Below, one piece after another: positions 18,924-27,003 of a stretch of 64,000 nucleotides of DNA. A model generated the notes under the pieces. The model was not told where the DNA came from and made no database searches. It saw only the letters and a program-made list of their open reading frames with translations. The position numbers were made by a program, and so were the translations under genes. Source of the DNA: Yoonia sp. I 8.24 (GTDB taxonomy: Bacteria > Pseudomonadota > Alphaproteobacteria > Rhodobacterales > Rhodobacteraceae). Location: NCBI RefSeq assembly GCF_022096995.1, contig NZ_JACXGQ010000010.1, positions 1 to 64,000 on the forward strand, read 5' to 3'. The stretch's first letter is position 1; each line of letters opens with the position of its first letter.

Positions 18924-19642
18924 CCGAACCAGAAATTTGCCCGCTTGGCGTTGATGGGGTCTTGGTACGCTTTGCCCGCACCCTCAGCGAAGCGGCAAAC
19001 ACACGCGCAATCGCTTTTGCGACACGGCTCAAATCGGCGAAGCTCACTGGCGTGGTTGAGGTCGCATCCTCCCTGACCTCGGTCAAGGTCGGGTTCGACC
19101 CAGTACTGATTACCCGAGACGCGCTTGTGCAGACCCTATCTGAACGGCTCACGCAGCAAGAGGTCACAGACAGCGGACCGCGCCGTCTGTGGCAAATTCC
19201 TGTCGCCTTTGGCCCCGATCACGCCCCGCAATTGGCCGAAGCCGCCGCATTGGCAGGTGTCACGCCCGATCAAGCCGTGGCTGAAATCACCGCACAACGC
19301 TTGCGTGTTATTGCGCTAGGGTTTGCGCCCGGCCAGCCCTATCTGGGCATGTTGCCACCCCATTGGGACATCGCCCGTCAATCAAAGCTCACCGCGCAGA
19401 TGCCCAACGGGGCCTTGGTCGTCGCAGTCCGACAATTGATTATCTTTGCAGCTGATGCACCGACAGGCTGGCGTCACATTGGGCAGTCGGCTTTTCGTGT
19501 CTATCAGCCAGACACCCCTGACCCATTTGCCTTTCAACCCGGCGATGCCGTGCAATTTTGCGCGGTAGGAGACGCTGAACTCATGAGCCTCAAAGACCGC
19601 AGCGACACGAATGGTGGCGCGCAAGTTTCGGTGACCACCTAA
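18920..19642 (+). CDS. pxpB: 5-oxoprolinase subunit PxpB (KipI-like)
   Basis: This 240-residue protein matches the KipI/allophanate-hydrolase-subunit-1 family, with the C-terminal cyclophilin-like motif GFAPGQPYLGMLPP. In bacteria PxpA, PxpB and PxpC together cleave 5-oxoproline (pyroglutamate) to glutamate using ATP, removing a product of spontaneous glutamine cyclisation. Its start overlaps the rhodanese stop (ATGA) and its stop overlaps pxpC by one base (TAATG), so the three are translated together. All partner subunits are present downstream, supporting 5-oxoprolinase rather than a Kip sporulation-inhibitor role. Confidence 0.92.
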   Translation: MTEPEICPLGVDGVLVRFARTLSEAANTRAIAFATRLKSAKLTGVVEVASSLTSVKVGFDPVLITRDALVQTLSERLTQQEVTDSGPRRLWQIPVAFGPDHAPQLAEAAALAGVTPDQAVAEITAQRLRVIALGFAPGQPYLGMLPPHWDIARQSKLTAQMPNGALVVAVRQLIIFAADAPTGWRHIGQSAFRVYQPDTPDPFAFQPGDAVQFCAVGDAELMSLKDRSDTNGGAQVSVTT

Positions 19643-20649
19643 TGACGCAACTGACACTCCATAGCATCGGGCCCGGCGTCACGCTCCAAGACCTCGGCCG
19701 CCCCGGCTGGACTGCCCAAGGCCTGTCGACTGGTGGCGCAGCTGATCGCCTGGCCATTCTTGAAGCTGCCGCAATTCTGAACGCCCCCATCCAAGCCGGG
19801 CTTGAGATGATGGGCTATGGCGGGGTGTTTAGTGTAGACAGCGACATGCGGATCGCGCTGACGGGCGCAGAAATGCAAGCAAGTATTGATGCAACACCCG
19901 TGCCGCAAAACACCAGCCTGCTATTACGCGCGGGACAAAAGCTGACGATTGGCGGCGCAAAGCAAGGGGTTTACGGCTATCTTTCTTTTGCAGGAGGCAT
20001 CGACACCGCGCAGATCATGGGCAGCCGCGCCGCGCATCTGACTGCGGGCATTGGTGGGCTTTTACAAGCTGGGACGACCGTGCCACTTGGGAAAGACACT
20101 GATCCGCTGGCACCGCCCATGCGGTTAACCGTGGCGGAACGGTTCGCCGGTGGAACGGTCCGTGTGATGCCCGGCCCCCAGACTGATTTCTTTGATCCCG
20201 CGATGCTGACACGCTTTGCCGCAACTACGTTTACGCGCAGCCCGCGTGGCAACCGACAAGGCATGCGGCTTGATTATGATGATGCCCCCTTTGGCCTCAG
20301 CGGCGGGCGCAACATCACCTCTGATCTGATCGTGCCGGGGGATATCCAAATGACGGGCGACGGTGTACCTTATGTGTTGCTGGCAGAATGCCAAACCATC
20401 GGCGGCTACCCAAGGATCGGTAGCGTTTTACCCGCAGATCTGCCGATTATTGCGCAAGCAGGCCCCGGCGTGAAGCTACAGTTCGCTTTTGTGACCGTAC
20501 AACAGGCCGATGCGACAGCGGTGTCTGATAAGACCACATTGGCCGCGCTGCGGACGCAAACCGCACCGATCACCCGCGACCCGCATGACATCGCTGATTT
20601 GCTCAGCTATCAATTGATCAGCGGCGTAACCGCTGGCAACGATCTATAG
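19642..20649 (+). CDS. pxpC: 5-oxoprolinase subunit PxpC (KipA-like)
   Basis: The 335-residue product belongs to the biotin-dependent-carboxyltransferase-like family (KipA, allophanate-hydrolase-subunit-2 domain). Typical segments are GPGVTLQDLGRPGW near the N-terminus, STGGAAD, and LAECQTIGGYPRIG in the C-terminal half. It forms the ATP-dependent 5-oxoprolinase with PxpB and PxpA. The gene begins on the last base of pxpB and pxpA starts 12 bp downstream. Length is normal for the family. Confidence 0.92.
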   Translation: MTQLTLHSIGPGVTLQDLGRPGWTAQGLSTGGAADRLAILEAAAILNAPIQAGLEMMGYGGVFSVDSDMRIALTGAEMQASIDATPVPQNTSLLLRAGQKLTIGGAKQGVYGYLSFAGGIDTAQIMGSRAAHLTAGIGGLLQAGTTVPLGKDTDPLAPPMRLTVAERFAGGTVRVMPGPQTDFFDPAMLTRFAATTFTRSPRGNRQGMRLDYDDAPFGLSGGRNITSDLIVPGDIQMTGDGVPYVLLAECQTIGGYPRIGSVLPADLPIIAQAGPGVKLQFAFVTVQQADATAVSDKTTLAALRTQTAPITRDPHDIADLLSYQLISGVTAGNDL

Positions 20650-20661
20650 CTTGGGGGCATT

Positions 20662-21420
20662 ATGACACGCACCGTCGATTTGAACGCCGATATGGGCGAA
20701 GGTTATGGGCCTTGGACAATGGGTGACGATGCTGCCTTGCTTGAGATCGTGACCTCCGCCAATATTGCCTGCGGATTTCACGCGGGCGACCCCGACGTGA
20801 TGGCGCAAACCATGGGCCGTGCGATAAAAAACGGCGTCGGCATCGGGGCGCATCCGGGGTTTGCCGACCTCAAAGGGTTCGGACGGCGACAATTGCCTCT
20901 TTCGCATACGGAAATCGCGAATGCCGTCGCCTATCAACTCGGCGCGGCCCAAGCCATCGCCCGCCGCGCAGGCGGCACTGTCAAACACCTGAAACTACAC
21001 GGCGCGTTGTCGAATATGGCCAGTGTCGATGCTGATCTGGCACGCGCCTGCTATACTGCGGCCCTCGCGGTCGATCCTGACATTACCATCATGGTGCTCG
21101 CAGCCACAGCGATGGAAACGATCGTGCGTGATCTCGGCTGTGCATGGGCTGGCGAGATTTTCGCGGATCGGGCCTATAATGACGATGCCACGTTGGTAGA
21201 CCGCAGCAAGCCGGGCGCTGTCTTGCATGATGCCGCCATCGCCGCGCCGCGTATCCTTGATATGCTCAACGCTGGTGCGATTATTGCGGAAAGCGGCAAG
21301 CACATCCCCTGCCAGATCGACACGATCTGCCTGCACGGCGACACCCCCGCAGCGGTCGATATGGCACGCGACATTCGCGACCACCTGCAAGCGGCGGGCG
21401 TCACTCTCAAAACCTTCTGA
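20662..21420 (+). CDS. pxpA: 5-oxoprolinase subunit PxpA (LamB/YcsF)
   Basis: This 252-residue LamB/YcsF-family protein has the N-terminal signature VDLNADMGEGYGPW, then IACGFHAGDP, GAHPGFADLKGFGRR and the segment VKHLKLHGALSN. It is the third part of the bacterial 5-oxoprolinase and is thought to complete ring opening of the activated substrate. A GGGGG-rich ribosome-binding site precedes the ATG. The gene order pxpB-pxpC-pxpA is complete and intact. It is followed after 95 bp by a ureidoglycine aminohydrolase gene. Confidence 0.94.
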   Translation: MTRTVDLNADMGEGYGPWTMGDDAALLEIVTSANIACGFHAGDPDVMAQTMGRAIKNGVGIGAHPGFADLKGFGRRQLPLSHTEIANAVAYQLGAAQAIARRAGGTVKHLKLHGALSNMASVDADLARACYTAALAVDPDITIMVLAATAMETIVRDLGCAWAGEIFADRAYNDDATLVDRSKPGAVLHDAAIAAPRILDMLNAGAIIAESGKHIPCQIDTICLHGDTPAAVDMARDIRDHLQAAGVTLKTF

Positions 21421-21515
21421 CGCGACCTTCAAAGAAAACCGAACGAACCTATGCGGCGCTTAGCTCTTTCGTTTGGGCTGCCGGTCGCGTTAACTGCCCT
21501 TGAGGGAGATCATCC

Positions 21516-22346
21516 ATGTCAAACACACCATATTACAGCCCCAAGGGCGGCCTGCCACCGCAGACACAATTGTTGACTGACCGCGCGATGTTTACAGACG
21601 CTTACGCGGTGATCCCCAAAGGAACGATGACCGATATTGTCACCAGCAATCTGCCGTTTTGGGAAAGAACACGCGCTTGGGTGATCGCACGGCCCATGTC
21701 TGGGTTTTCTGAGACCTTCAGCCAATACATCATGGACGTCGCCCCCGGTGGCGGCAGCACCCGCCCTGAACCTGAAACAGATGCGCAAGGCGTTATTTTT
21801 GTTGTTGATGGTGGGTTTTCCCTGCGGATTGGCGATGAAACCCATAGGCTGCAAACAGGCAGCTACGCTTATCTGCCAGCGGGTGCCGATTGGGCGCTAA
21901 CAAATGACACCGACGCGCCCACCACATTCCACTGGGTGCGCAAACTCTATCAAGCCGTTGATGGGATCGCCGCGCCAGAGCCATTCGTGACCTCTGACGC
22001 CGATGCAATCAAAGTCGAAATGCCTGACACTGATGGAAAATGGGCGACGACCCGTTTCGTCGACCCCACAGATATGCGTCACGACATGCATGTGAACATC
22101 GTCACATTAGAACCCGGCGGGGTCATCCCCTTTGCCGAAACACATGTGATGGAACATGGGCTATATGTACTGGAAGGCAAAGCGGTCTACCGCCTGAACC
22201 AAAACTGGGTCGAAGTCGAAGCCGGAGATTTCATGTGGCTACGCGCCTTCTGCCCCCAAGCCTGCTACGCAGGCGGGCCTGGGCCATTCCGGTATCTGCT
22301 CTATAAAGACGTGAACCGGCACATGCCGTTGGGGCGAGTGAGATAG
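21516..22346 (+). CDS. (S)-ureidoglycine aminohydrolase (bicupin)
   Basis: This 276-residue two-cupin protein matches (S)-ureidoglycine aminohydrolase, the manganese enzyme that releases ammonia from ureidoglycine in allantoin (purine) breakdown. The C-terminal cupin supplies the expected metal ligands Glu208, His210, His214 and Gln248 (AETHVMEH and CPQAC). A GGAGATC site precedes the ATG. It lies 95 bp after pxpA, so it may be the last gene of the operon. No allantoinase or allantoate amidohydrolase is in the window, so the rest of the purine pathway must be elsewhere. Confidence is high for the family. Confidence 0.9.
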   Translation: MSNTPYYSPKGGLPPQTQLLTDRAMFTDAYAVIPKGTMTDIVTSNLPFWERTRAWVIARPMSGFSETFSQYIMDVAPGGGSTRPEPETDAQGVIFVVDGGFSLRIGDETHRLQTGSYAYLPAGADWALTNDTDAPTTFHWVRKLYQAVDGIAAPEPFVTSDADAIKVEMPDTDGKWATTRFVDPTDMRHDMHVNIVTLEPGGVIPFAETHVMEHGLYVLEGKAVYRLNQNWVEVEAGDFMWLRAFCPQACYAGGPGPFRYLLYKDVNRHMPLGRVR

Positions 22347-22422
22347 CCCTACCGCCGAAACCTCCTGCGACTGATCAAGGCGTTCACATAAGCAACTGGA
22401 ATAATAAAATGACCGCTGTGCT

Positions 22423-22439
22423 AGACGCAGTGTGCGTCT
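22423..22439 (+). terminator. Short hairpin after ureidoglycine aminohydrolase
   Basis: A perfect seven-base inverted repeat, AGACGCA and TGCGTCT, encloses the loop GTG, 76 bases after the stop codon of the upstream gene. No clear T-run follows, so termination is only a possibility. The rest of the spacer up to 22531 holds no gene I can support. Confidence 0.35.
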
Positions 22440-22531
22440 GTTATAAATGAAGGATGACCGCTTTTCCATTTCTGCCATCCCAGACTTTAAACGCTATCAG
22501 CGAGAACACGCAGAATGCATCCAACGGTAGA

Positions 22532-22560
22532 CCCTTGACATAACATGCGTATAACAAGGG
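22532..22560. promoter_or_regulatory. 29-bp dyad upstream of the Hint-domain gene
   Basis: A 29-bp sequence of dyad symmetry reads CCCTTG-N2-ATA-N7-TAT-N2-CAAGGG. It contains a -35-like TTGACA (22535-22540) and lies 84 bp before the start of the Hint-domain gene. The paired half-sites with a fixed spacing look like the operator of a dimeric regulator, but the regulator is unknown and no convincing -10 element is seen at the usual spacing. Confidence 0.35.
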
Positions 22561-22643
22561 CTAAAGACTAACACGAAAAACATATGGCGGTAATATGCAC
22601 GGCATAGAGTGCGAGACCATAAAGAGTTGGGAGAGGTTTATCG

Positions 22644-23750
22644 ATGATAACTGATTATAGCGACGGGGCGACAGGTACATTTACCGTTGACGGGGTTAGT
22701 GTTGGTTATACCGTGTCCAACGACAACACCATTTCGCCGACTTCAACGTCTGATGGCCTCACTTGGGGCTCGGTCCGGTTTTCGGGTGAAGACCTTACAG
22801 TTGATTTTGACACACACATAGACGAAGCCGTTATTTATATTGCCGATTTCAACAACGCTGAATCAATTGCAATCACACTGGATGGTGTTGTCATTGATTT
22901 GAACGATGCGATAGCTGATGGAGCAATTGAGATTATTTCATTGCATCCGGACCATAGCATCAACCCGACAAGTGGAGAGCTGGAGGGATCGGGATCTGCT
23001 GCTTCGATTTCGTCTTTTCGCATTAAGACCGGTTTTGATTCATTTGGTATTAGTGACACCGGTGCCGGCGATGCTGCGCCGACGCAAGTTCGATTTTCTA
23101 TTGAAGCCGATATTAACACGACAACTGTTTGCTTTGCACGTGGAACACTTATTCAGACGGACGACGGAGAGGTCCCAGTAGAAACATTGCAAGAGGGGAC
23201 GCTTGTTAAGACCCTCGACGAGGGGTTTCTCCCGCTTCGTTGGATTGGGTCATGCGCGTTTGACAGTATCGATCTGACACTTAATCCCAAGCTAAAACCA
23301 ATTCGAATACGATCAGGTGCGCTCGGTGAGAACATCCCCAAGCAAGATCTGTTGGTGTCGCGGCAACACCGCGTGCTTGTCCGTTCTGCTATCGCACAAC
23401 GCATGTTTGGAACCGACGAGGTTCTCATTCCTGCTGTAAAACTTTTGGCATTAGATGGCATCGATACCGAAGAAGGAAGTTCTGCTAGCATCGAATATTT
23501 CCATATACTTTTCGATACCCACCAGATTGTATTTTCAAACGGAATGCCGACCGAAAGCTTATTGACCGGGCCAGAGGCTCTCAAGAGTGTGTCACCAACT
23601 GCACGTAAAGAACTACAAGAAATCCTGCCGCGTCTTAAAGATGAAGGAGGTCACCCCATACCGGCAAGGCATGTGCCGCCGCATGGCAAACGCATTAAAA
23701 AATTAGTAGACCGTCATCAGGCAAATAATAAGCCAGTCTATTCCGCTTGA
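22644..23750 (+). CDS. Hint-domain-containing protein
   Basis: The 368-residue protein has an N-terminal half (1-155), rich in Asp, Ser and Thr with predicted beta-strands, that I do not recognise. A Hint_2 (hedgehog/intein-like) domain begins at Cys163 in VCFARGTLIQTDDG and includes RWIGS and SRQHRVLV. Hint domains can cleave or splice their own chain, using the first cysteine as nucleophile. In Rhodobacterales such domains are widespread at the ends of secreted or surface proteins, but their role is poorly known. There is no Sec signal. A GGGAGAGG site precedes the ATG, and a 29-bp dyad lies upstream. The gene is monocistronic. Confidence 0.85.
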   Translation: MITDYSDGATGTFTVDGVSVGYTVSNDNTISPTSTSDGLTWGSVRFSGEDLTVDFDTHIDEAVIYIADFNNAESIAITLDGVVIDLNDAIADGAIEIISLHPDHSINPTSGELEGSGSAASISSFRIKTGFDSFGISDTGAGDAAPTQVRFSIEADINTTTVCFARGTLIQTDDGEVPVETLQEGTLVKTLDEGFLPLRWIGSCAFDSIDLTLNPKLKPIRIRSGALGENIPKQDLLVSRQHRVLVRSAIAQRMFGTDEVLIPAVKLLALDGIDTEEGSSASIEYFHILFDTHQIVFSNGMPTESLLTGPEALKSVSPTARKELQEILPRLKDEGGHPIPARHVPPHGKRIKKLVDRHQANNKPVYSA

Positions 23751-23874
23751 TGTAACCCAAACACAGCGTTTACCAAACAGATGATATTTGTGCGTCTGAA
23801 TCAGGCGTTATCCACATCGCAGACTGCTTATTTCACTTTGGGTTGGCACTTGCCGTTCGTCATCTACATCCCCG

Positions 23875-24555
23875 CTACACAACATCCGCCCAGATTGGCA
23901 AATGATCTGACGCATGGCGCGCAGGGCCTTCTTGTACGACGCCCGCATCGCGCATCTCAATCCCTTTTGACATCGCGATCCGGTCGAGTGCGGCGATGGG
24001 GCGGGCAGCGTGGAAGCTGTGGCCGGGGGCGTGGACGGTGAAGTCGCCCAGGGCCTCTAACCCTTTGCGCGGGGACCATTCGTTGAAATCCCCTGCAACA
24101 ATCACCCGGTCAGCGCCGTCACATGCTTTGGCAATAGCATGAAGTTGCCGCACCCGGTGCCGTCGCATCAACCCCAGATGGGCCGCGACAAAGCTAAAGG
24201 CAGGCAGATCAACGCGCACAGCCCCGCGCGGCTCTAATCCCGGCAGGTCGATATGGGTCACCTTGCCTGCTTTGATCCCTTTGCGGACCAATATGGCATT
24301 GCCGTGCCAGCCTAGGCTGACGGCGTTGCGCGCCACTGGCACAATTTCAAAATCCGTCTCGGTCTCGATCACGCTGCGCGCAATTGCGCTGGGACGGGCG
24401 CCGAGCCGCAGATCGGCCTCTTGCAGGGCGATCACATCGGCGTCCAGACCGTTCAAGACCTGCACAATGCGCATTGGATCGCGCTTGCGGTCGAGCCCTT
24501 TGGCCTTTCGAATATTGTAACTCGCGACCCGCAGGCCCTTATTATATGCGTCCAT
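23875..24555 (-). CDS. Endonuclease/exonuclease/phosphatase-fold protein
   Basis: This 226-residue protein has the conserved residues of the EEP metal-dependent phosphoesterase family: Asn14 (SYNIR), Glu46 (LQEAD), Asp156 and Asn158 (GDFNEW), Asp191 (LDRI), and Asp217-His218 (SDHLP). EEP enzymes hydrolyse phosphodiesters in DNA, RNA or phospholipid headgroups, or phosphate monoesters. The size and absence of DNA-binding additions do not identify the substrate. No signal peptide is visible. It is divergent from the membrane protein gene at 24601 with a 45-bp spacer. Confidence 0.85.
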   Translation of the reverse strand: MDAYNKGLRVASYNIRKAKGLDRKRDPMRIVQVLNGLDADVIALQEADLRLGARPSAIARSVIETETDFEIVPVARNAVSLGWHGNAILVRKGIKAGKVTHIDLPGLEPRGAVRVDLPAFSFVAAHLGLMRRHRVRQLHAIAKACDGADRVIVAGDFNEWSPRKGLEALGDFTVHAPGHSFHAARPIAALDRIAMSKGIEMRDAGVVQEGPARHASDHLPIWADVV

Positions 24556-24600
24556 GCTATGATAGATGGGGATACGCGTGCGTTAAGAAAAGGCTTGGCT

Positions 24601-25260
24601 ATGATCACAGATAAGGTTTTTGAACAAAACCGCGTGCTTTTGGTGCTCTGGGGGTTACTTTTTGTGGCCGCAATTGTCGCAGTGTTCACCGGCCGCTGGT
24701 CGCTGGCCTTTGTCGCCTTAAGCACCTTGACGCTTGCGATCGCGCCCGTGTTCTTGGCGTCGCGATTGCATCTTACGCTACCGCTCCCGTTTTTGGTCGC
24801 CACCACCTTGTTTACCTATGCCACCGTGTTCATGGGCGAAGCCTTTGATTTTTATGAACGCTATTGGTGGTGGGATATCGCGCTCCACGGCGGATCGGCT
24901 GTTGGGTTCGGGCTGATGGGGTTCTTGTTTGTCTTTATGCTGTTCGAAGGTGACCGTTACGCCGCCCCGCCCAGCGCAATCGCTGTCATCACGTTTTGCG
25001 TGGCGATGACAGTTGGCGCGACTTGGGAATTGTTCGAATTTGCGATGGATCAGATCTTTGGACTGAACATGCAAAAATCCGGCCTGATGGACACGATGGG
25101 CGATTTGATTGTCGATGCGATTGGCGCGTTTTTCGCAGCACTTTCAGGCTATGTGTATCTGCGCGGCGATGATTCTGGGATCATGGCGCGCTTGATTGGG
25201 CAGTTTGTCACGCTGAACAAGCAACTGTATCGAAAATCCAAAGACCGCCTAAACAAGTAG
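24601..25260 (+). CDS. DUF2238-like integral membrane protein
   Basis: This 219-residue protein has about six hydrophobic helices. A central segment YWWWDIALHGGSAVGFGLMG and a later segment ATWELFEFAMDQIFG carry conserved-looking His, Asp and Glu residues within or next to membrane helices. The pattern resembles the DUF2238/YjdF group, whose function is unknown. The ATG at 24601 is favoured because the longer frame from 24421 runs through the divergent gene. The two genes face away from each other and may share a promoter region. Confidence 0.65.
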   Translation: MITDKVFEQNRVLLVLWGLLFVAAIVAVFTGRWSLAFVALSTLTLAIAPVFLASRLHLTLPLPFLVATTLFTYATVFMGEAFDFYERYWWWDIALHGGSAVGFGLMGFLFVFMLFEGDRYAAPPSAIAVITFCVAMTVGATWELFEFAMDQIFGLNMQKSGLMDTMGDLIVDAIGAFFAALSGYVYLRGDDSGIMARLIGQFVTLNKQLYRKSKDRLNK

Positions 25261-25266
25261 CTGCGC

Positions 25267-26271
25267 TTAGGGTCGAAACCCATCTGGGACACGGTCAAGC
25301 CCGTCCAGCACCAACTCAGCCATCACGTGACCAACTTTTGGGGCCATTCCAAACCCGATCTTAAACCCGCCATTTGCCACAAATTCACCGGGCCGATTGG
25401 GATGATACCCCAAGATAGGCGCACGGCTGCGGCTGCGCGGGCGCACCCCGGCCCAGCGCTCTATCACAGGTGCATCGCGCAAAACCGGAAAGGCCGCCCG
25501 CGCCCGCTCCACCACATCGTCAAGCTGGTTGTCGGTCGTGGTCGGGTCGTCAAAATCGCGTTCTGTCGTTGATCCGATTGCCACGGTGCCATCGCAATGC
25601 GGGATGATATGTAAAGCATCTGCAAACAACTGCGGCTGGTTTTTCGCATCAAATGCAAGCAGCGCTGCCTGCCCTTTAACCCCGCCACCGCCAAGCTCCA
25701 CCACCCCAGCGTATCCGGTTGCCCATACGATCCTGCCTTGTGGATCACCAGATGCACCAACCATCCCGCCCAGCGCAATCACAGCATCCGCCAACGCCCG
25801 CGTCGCGCGACGTGGGTGCACCAGCGCCGACAGCGTATCGCGCACAATAAACCCGCTGGGCGACGGCGGCATCCATGCGTCATCGGGTGTGGCGATAACC
25901 TCCCATATGGCTTTGCCTTCCCATAGTTGTGCGGCGGTCGTAGCCCGCCGATGCGCCAGCGCAACTGCGCCTGCGTCCGCCAAGGGCTGCAACCGTCCAG
26001 AACGGGCATAGCCGACATCCACCCCCGTTAACTCTGAAACCTCTGCCCAGAATTGTTCCGCATTGATCAGGCTGTCGAATTGGAACGCTTTCTTTTCGTT
26101 CCAGTTTTCAGGAACATGTGGGGCCAGTGCGCCCACGACGCCGCCGCTTGATCCTGCTGCCACACCGTTCGGATCGATCACCTGCACGCGCGCACCACGC
26201 CGCGCACAGGCGAAAGCAACCGAAAGCCCAAAAACGCCCGCGCCCATAACTGTCACATCAGCCGTTGCCAT
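25267..26271 (-). CDS. FAD-dependent oxidoreductase, MnmC oxidase-domain type
   Basis: This 334-residue DAO-family flavoprotein begins with the FAD-binding motif VMGAGVFGLSVAFAC (GxGxxG). It has SSGGVVGALAPH and a C-terminal segment RWAGVRPRSRSRAPILGYHP. This resembles the C-terminal half of E. coli MnmC, which oxidatively removes the carboxymethyl group of cmnm5s2U34 in tRNA. The divergent neighbour at 26320 encodes the matching methyltransferase (MnmD), so the two MnmC activities are probably split here. The ATG at 26271 fits the FAD motif; the reading from 26301 adds an unlikely extension. Other DAO-family substrates cannot be excluded. Confidence 0.78.
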   Translation of the reverse strand: MATADVTVMGAGVFGLSVAFACARRGARVQVIDPNGVAAGSSGGVVGALAPHVPENWNEKKAFQFDSLINAEQFWAEVSELTGVDVGYARSGRLQPLADAGAVALAHRRATTAAQLWEGKAIWEVIATPDDAWMPPSPSGFIVRDTLSALVHPRRATRALADAVIALGGMVGASGDPQGRIVWATGYAGVVELGGGGVKGQAALLAFDAKNQPQLFADALHIIPHCDGTVAIGSTTERDFDDPTTTDNQLDDVVERARAAFPVLRDAPVIERWAGVRPRSRSRAPILGYHPNRPGEFVANGGFKIGFGMAPKVGHVMAELVLDGLDRVPDGFRP

Positions 26272-26319
26272 TCTTGATCCTTCCGCCCAAAGATGGCGCA
26301 AGCTTTAAGGCATGATTCA

Positions 26320-27003
26320 ATGACAAACCAGACCGCAGACCTTGACTGGCGGGACGGCCGTGTGCCGATCTCAACACAGTTTGATGACCCCTACTATTCG
26401 CTCGACAATGGGCTGGCCGAAACGCGCCATGTTTTTTTGGACGGCAACGACCTGCCCGCGCGGTTTGTGGGTGATTTCCAGATTGCGGAATTGGGATTTG
26501 GCACAGGGCTGAACCTGCTGGTGACTTGGGCGCTTTGGGATCAGGCGGGGCGGCCGGGCAGATTAAAATTCACGTCCTTTGAAGCCTTTCCAATGGAGGT
26601 TGAGGATATGCGCACAGCGCTCAAACATTTCCCCGAAGTGGCCGAGTTCGCGGCCTGCCTATTGGCGCATTGGGTGCCCGGCGCGGGGCCAACGCAGCTT
26701 CCTGATGGGCCGATCTTAGATGTCATCATCGGTGACGCGCGCCAGACGGTGCCCGCATGGGATAACGCGGCAGATGCATGGTTTTTGGATGGGTTTTCAC
26801 CCGCGAAAAACCCAGAACTTTGGGGGACAGATTTAATGCGTGCGGTGGGTGAACACACGCGTCCGGGCGGCACTGCGGCAACCTATAGCGCAGCGGGCCA
26901 CGTCCGCCAAAGCCTTGCCCTTGCCGGGTTCACCGTGAACCGCACCCCCGGCTTTGGACGCAAACGCCATATGACACAGGCAAGGATGCCCAATGCAGAA
27001 TAA
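26320..27003 (+). CDS. mnmD: tRNA (5-methylaminomethyl-2-thiouridine)-methyltransferase MnmD
   Basis: This 227-residue SAM-dependent methyltransferase matches the N-terminal half of MnmC. It has DWRDGRVPISTQFDDPYYS, the SAM-binding motif ELGFGTGLNLL and the characteristic AWFLDGFSPAKNPELWG. MnmD methylates nm5s2U34 to mnm5s2U34 in the wobble position of certain tRNAs. It is divergent from the FAD-dependent oxidoreductase with a 48-bp spacer, which supports the joint role. The ATG at 26320 is favoured over 26293. Its last 11 bases overlap the start of the DMT transporter gene. Confidence 0.92.
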   Translation: MTNQTADLDWRDGRVPISTQFDDPYYSLDNGLAETRHVFLDGNDLPARFVGDFQIAELGFGTGLNLLVTWALWDQAGRPGRLKFTSFEAFPMEVEDMRTALKHFPEVAEFAACLLAHWVPGAGPTQLPDGPILDVIIGDARQTVPAWDNAADAWFLDGFSPAKNPELWGTDLMRAVGEHTRPGGTAATYSAAGHVRQSLALAGFTVNRTPGFGRKRHMTQARMPNAE

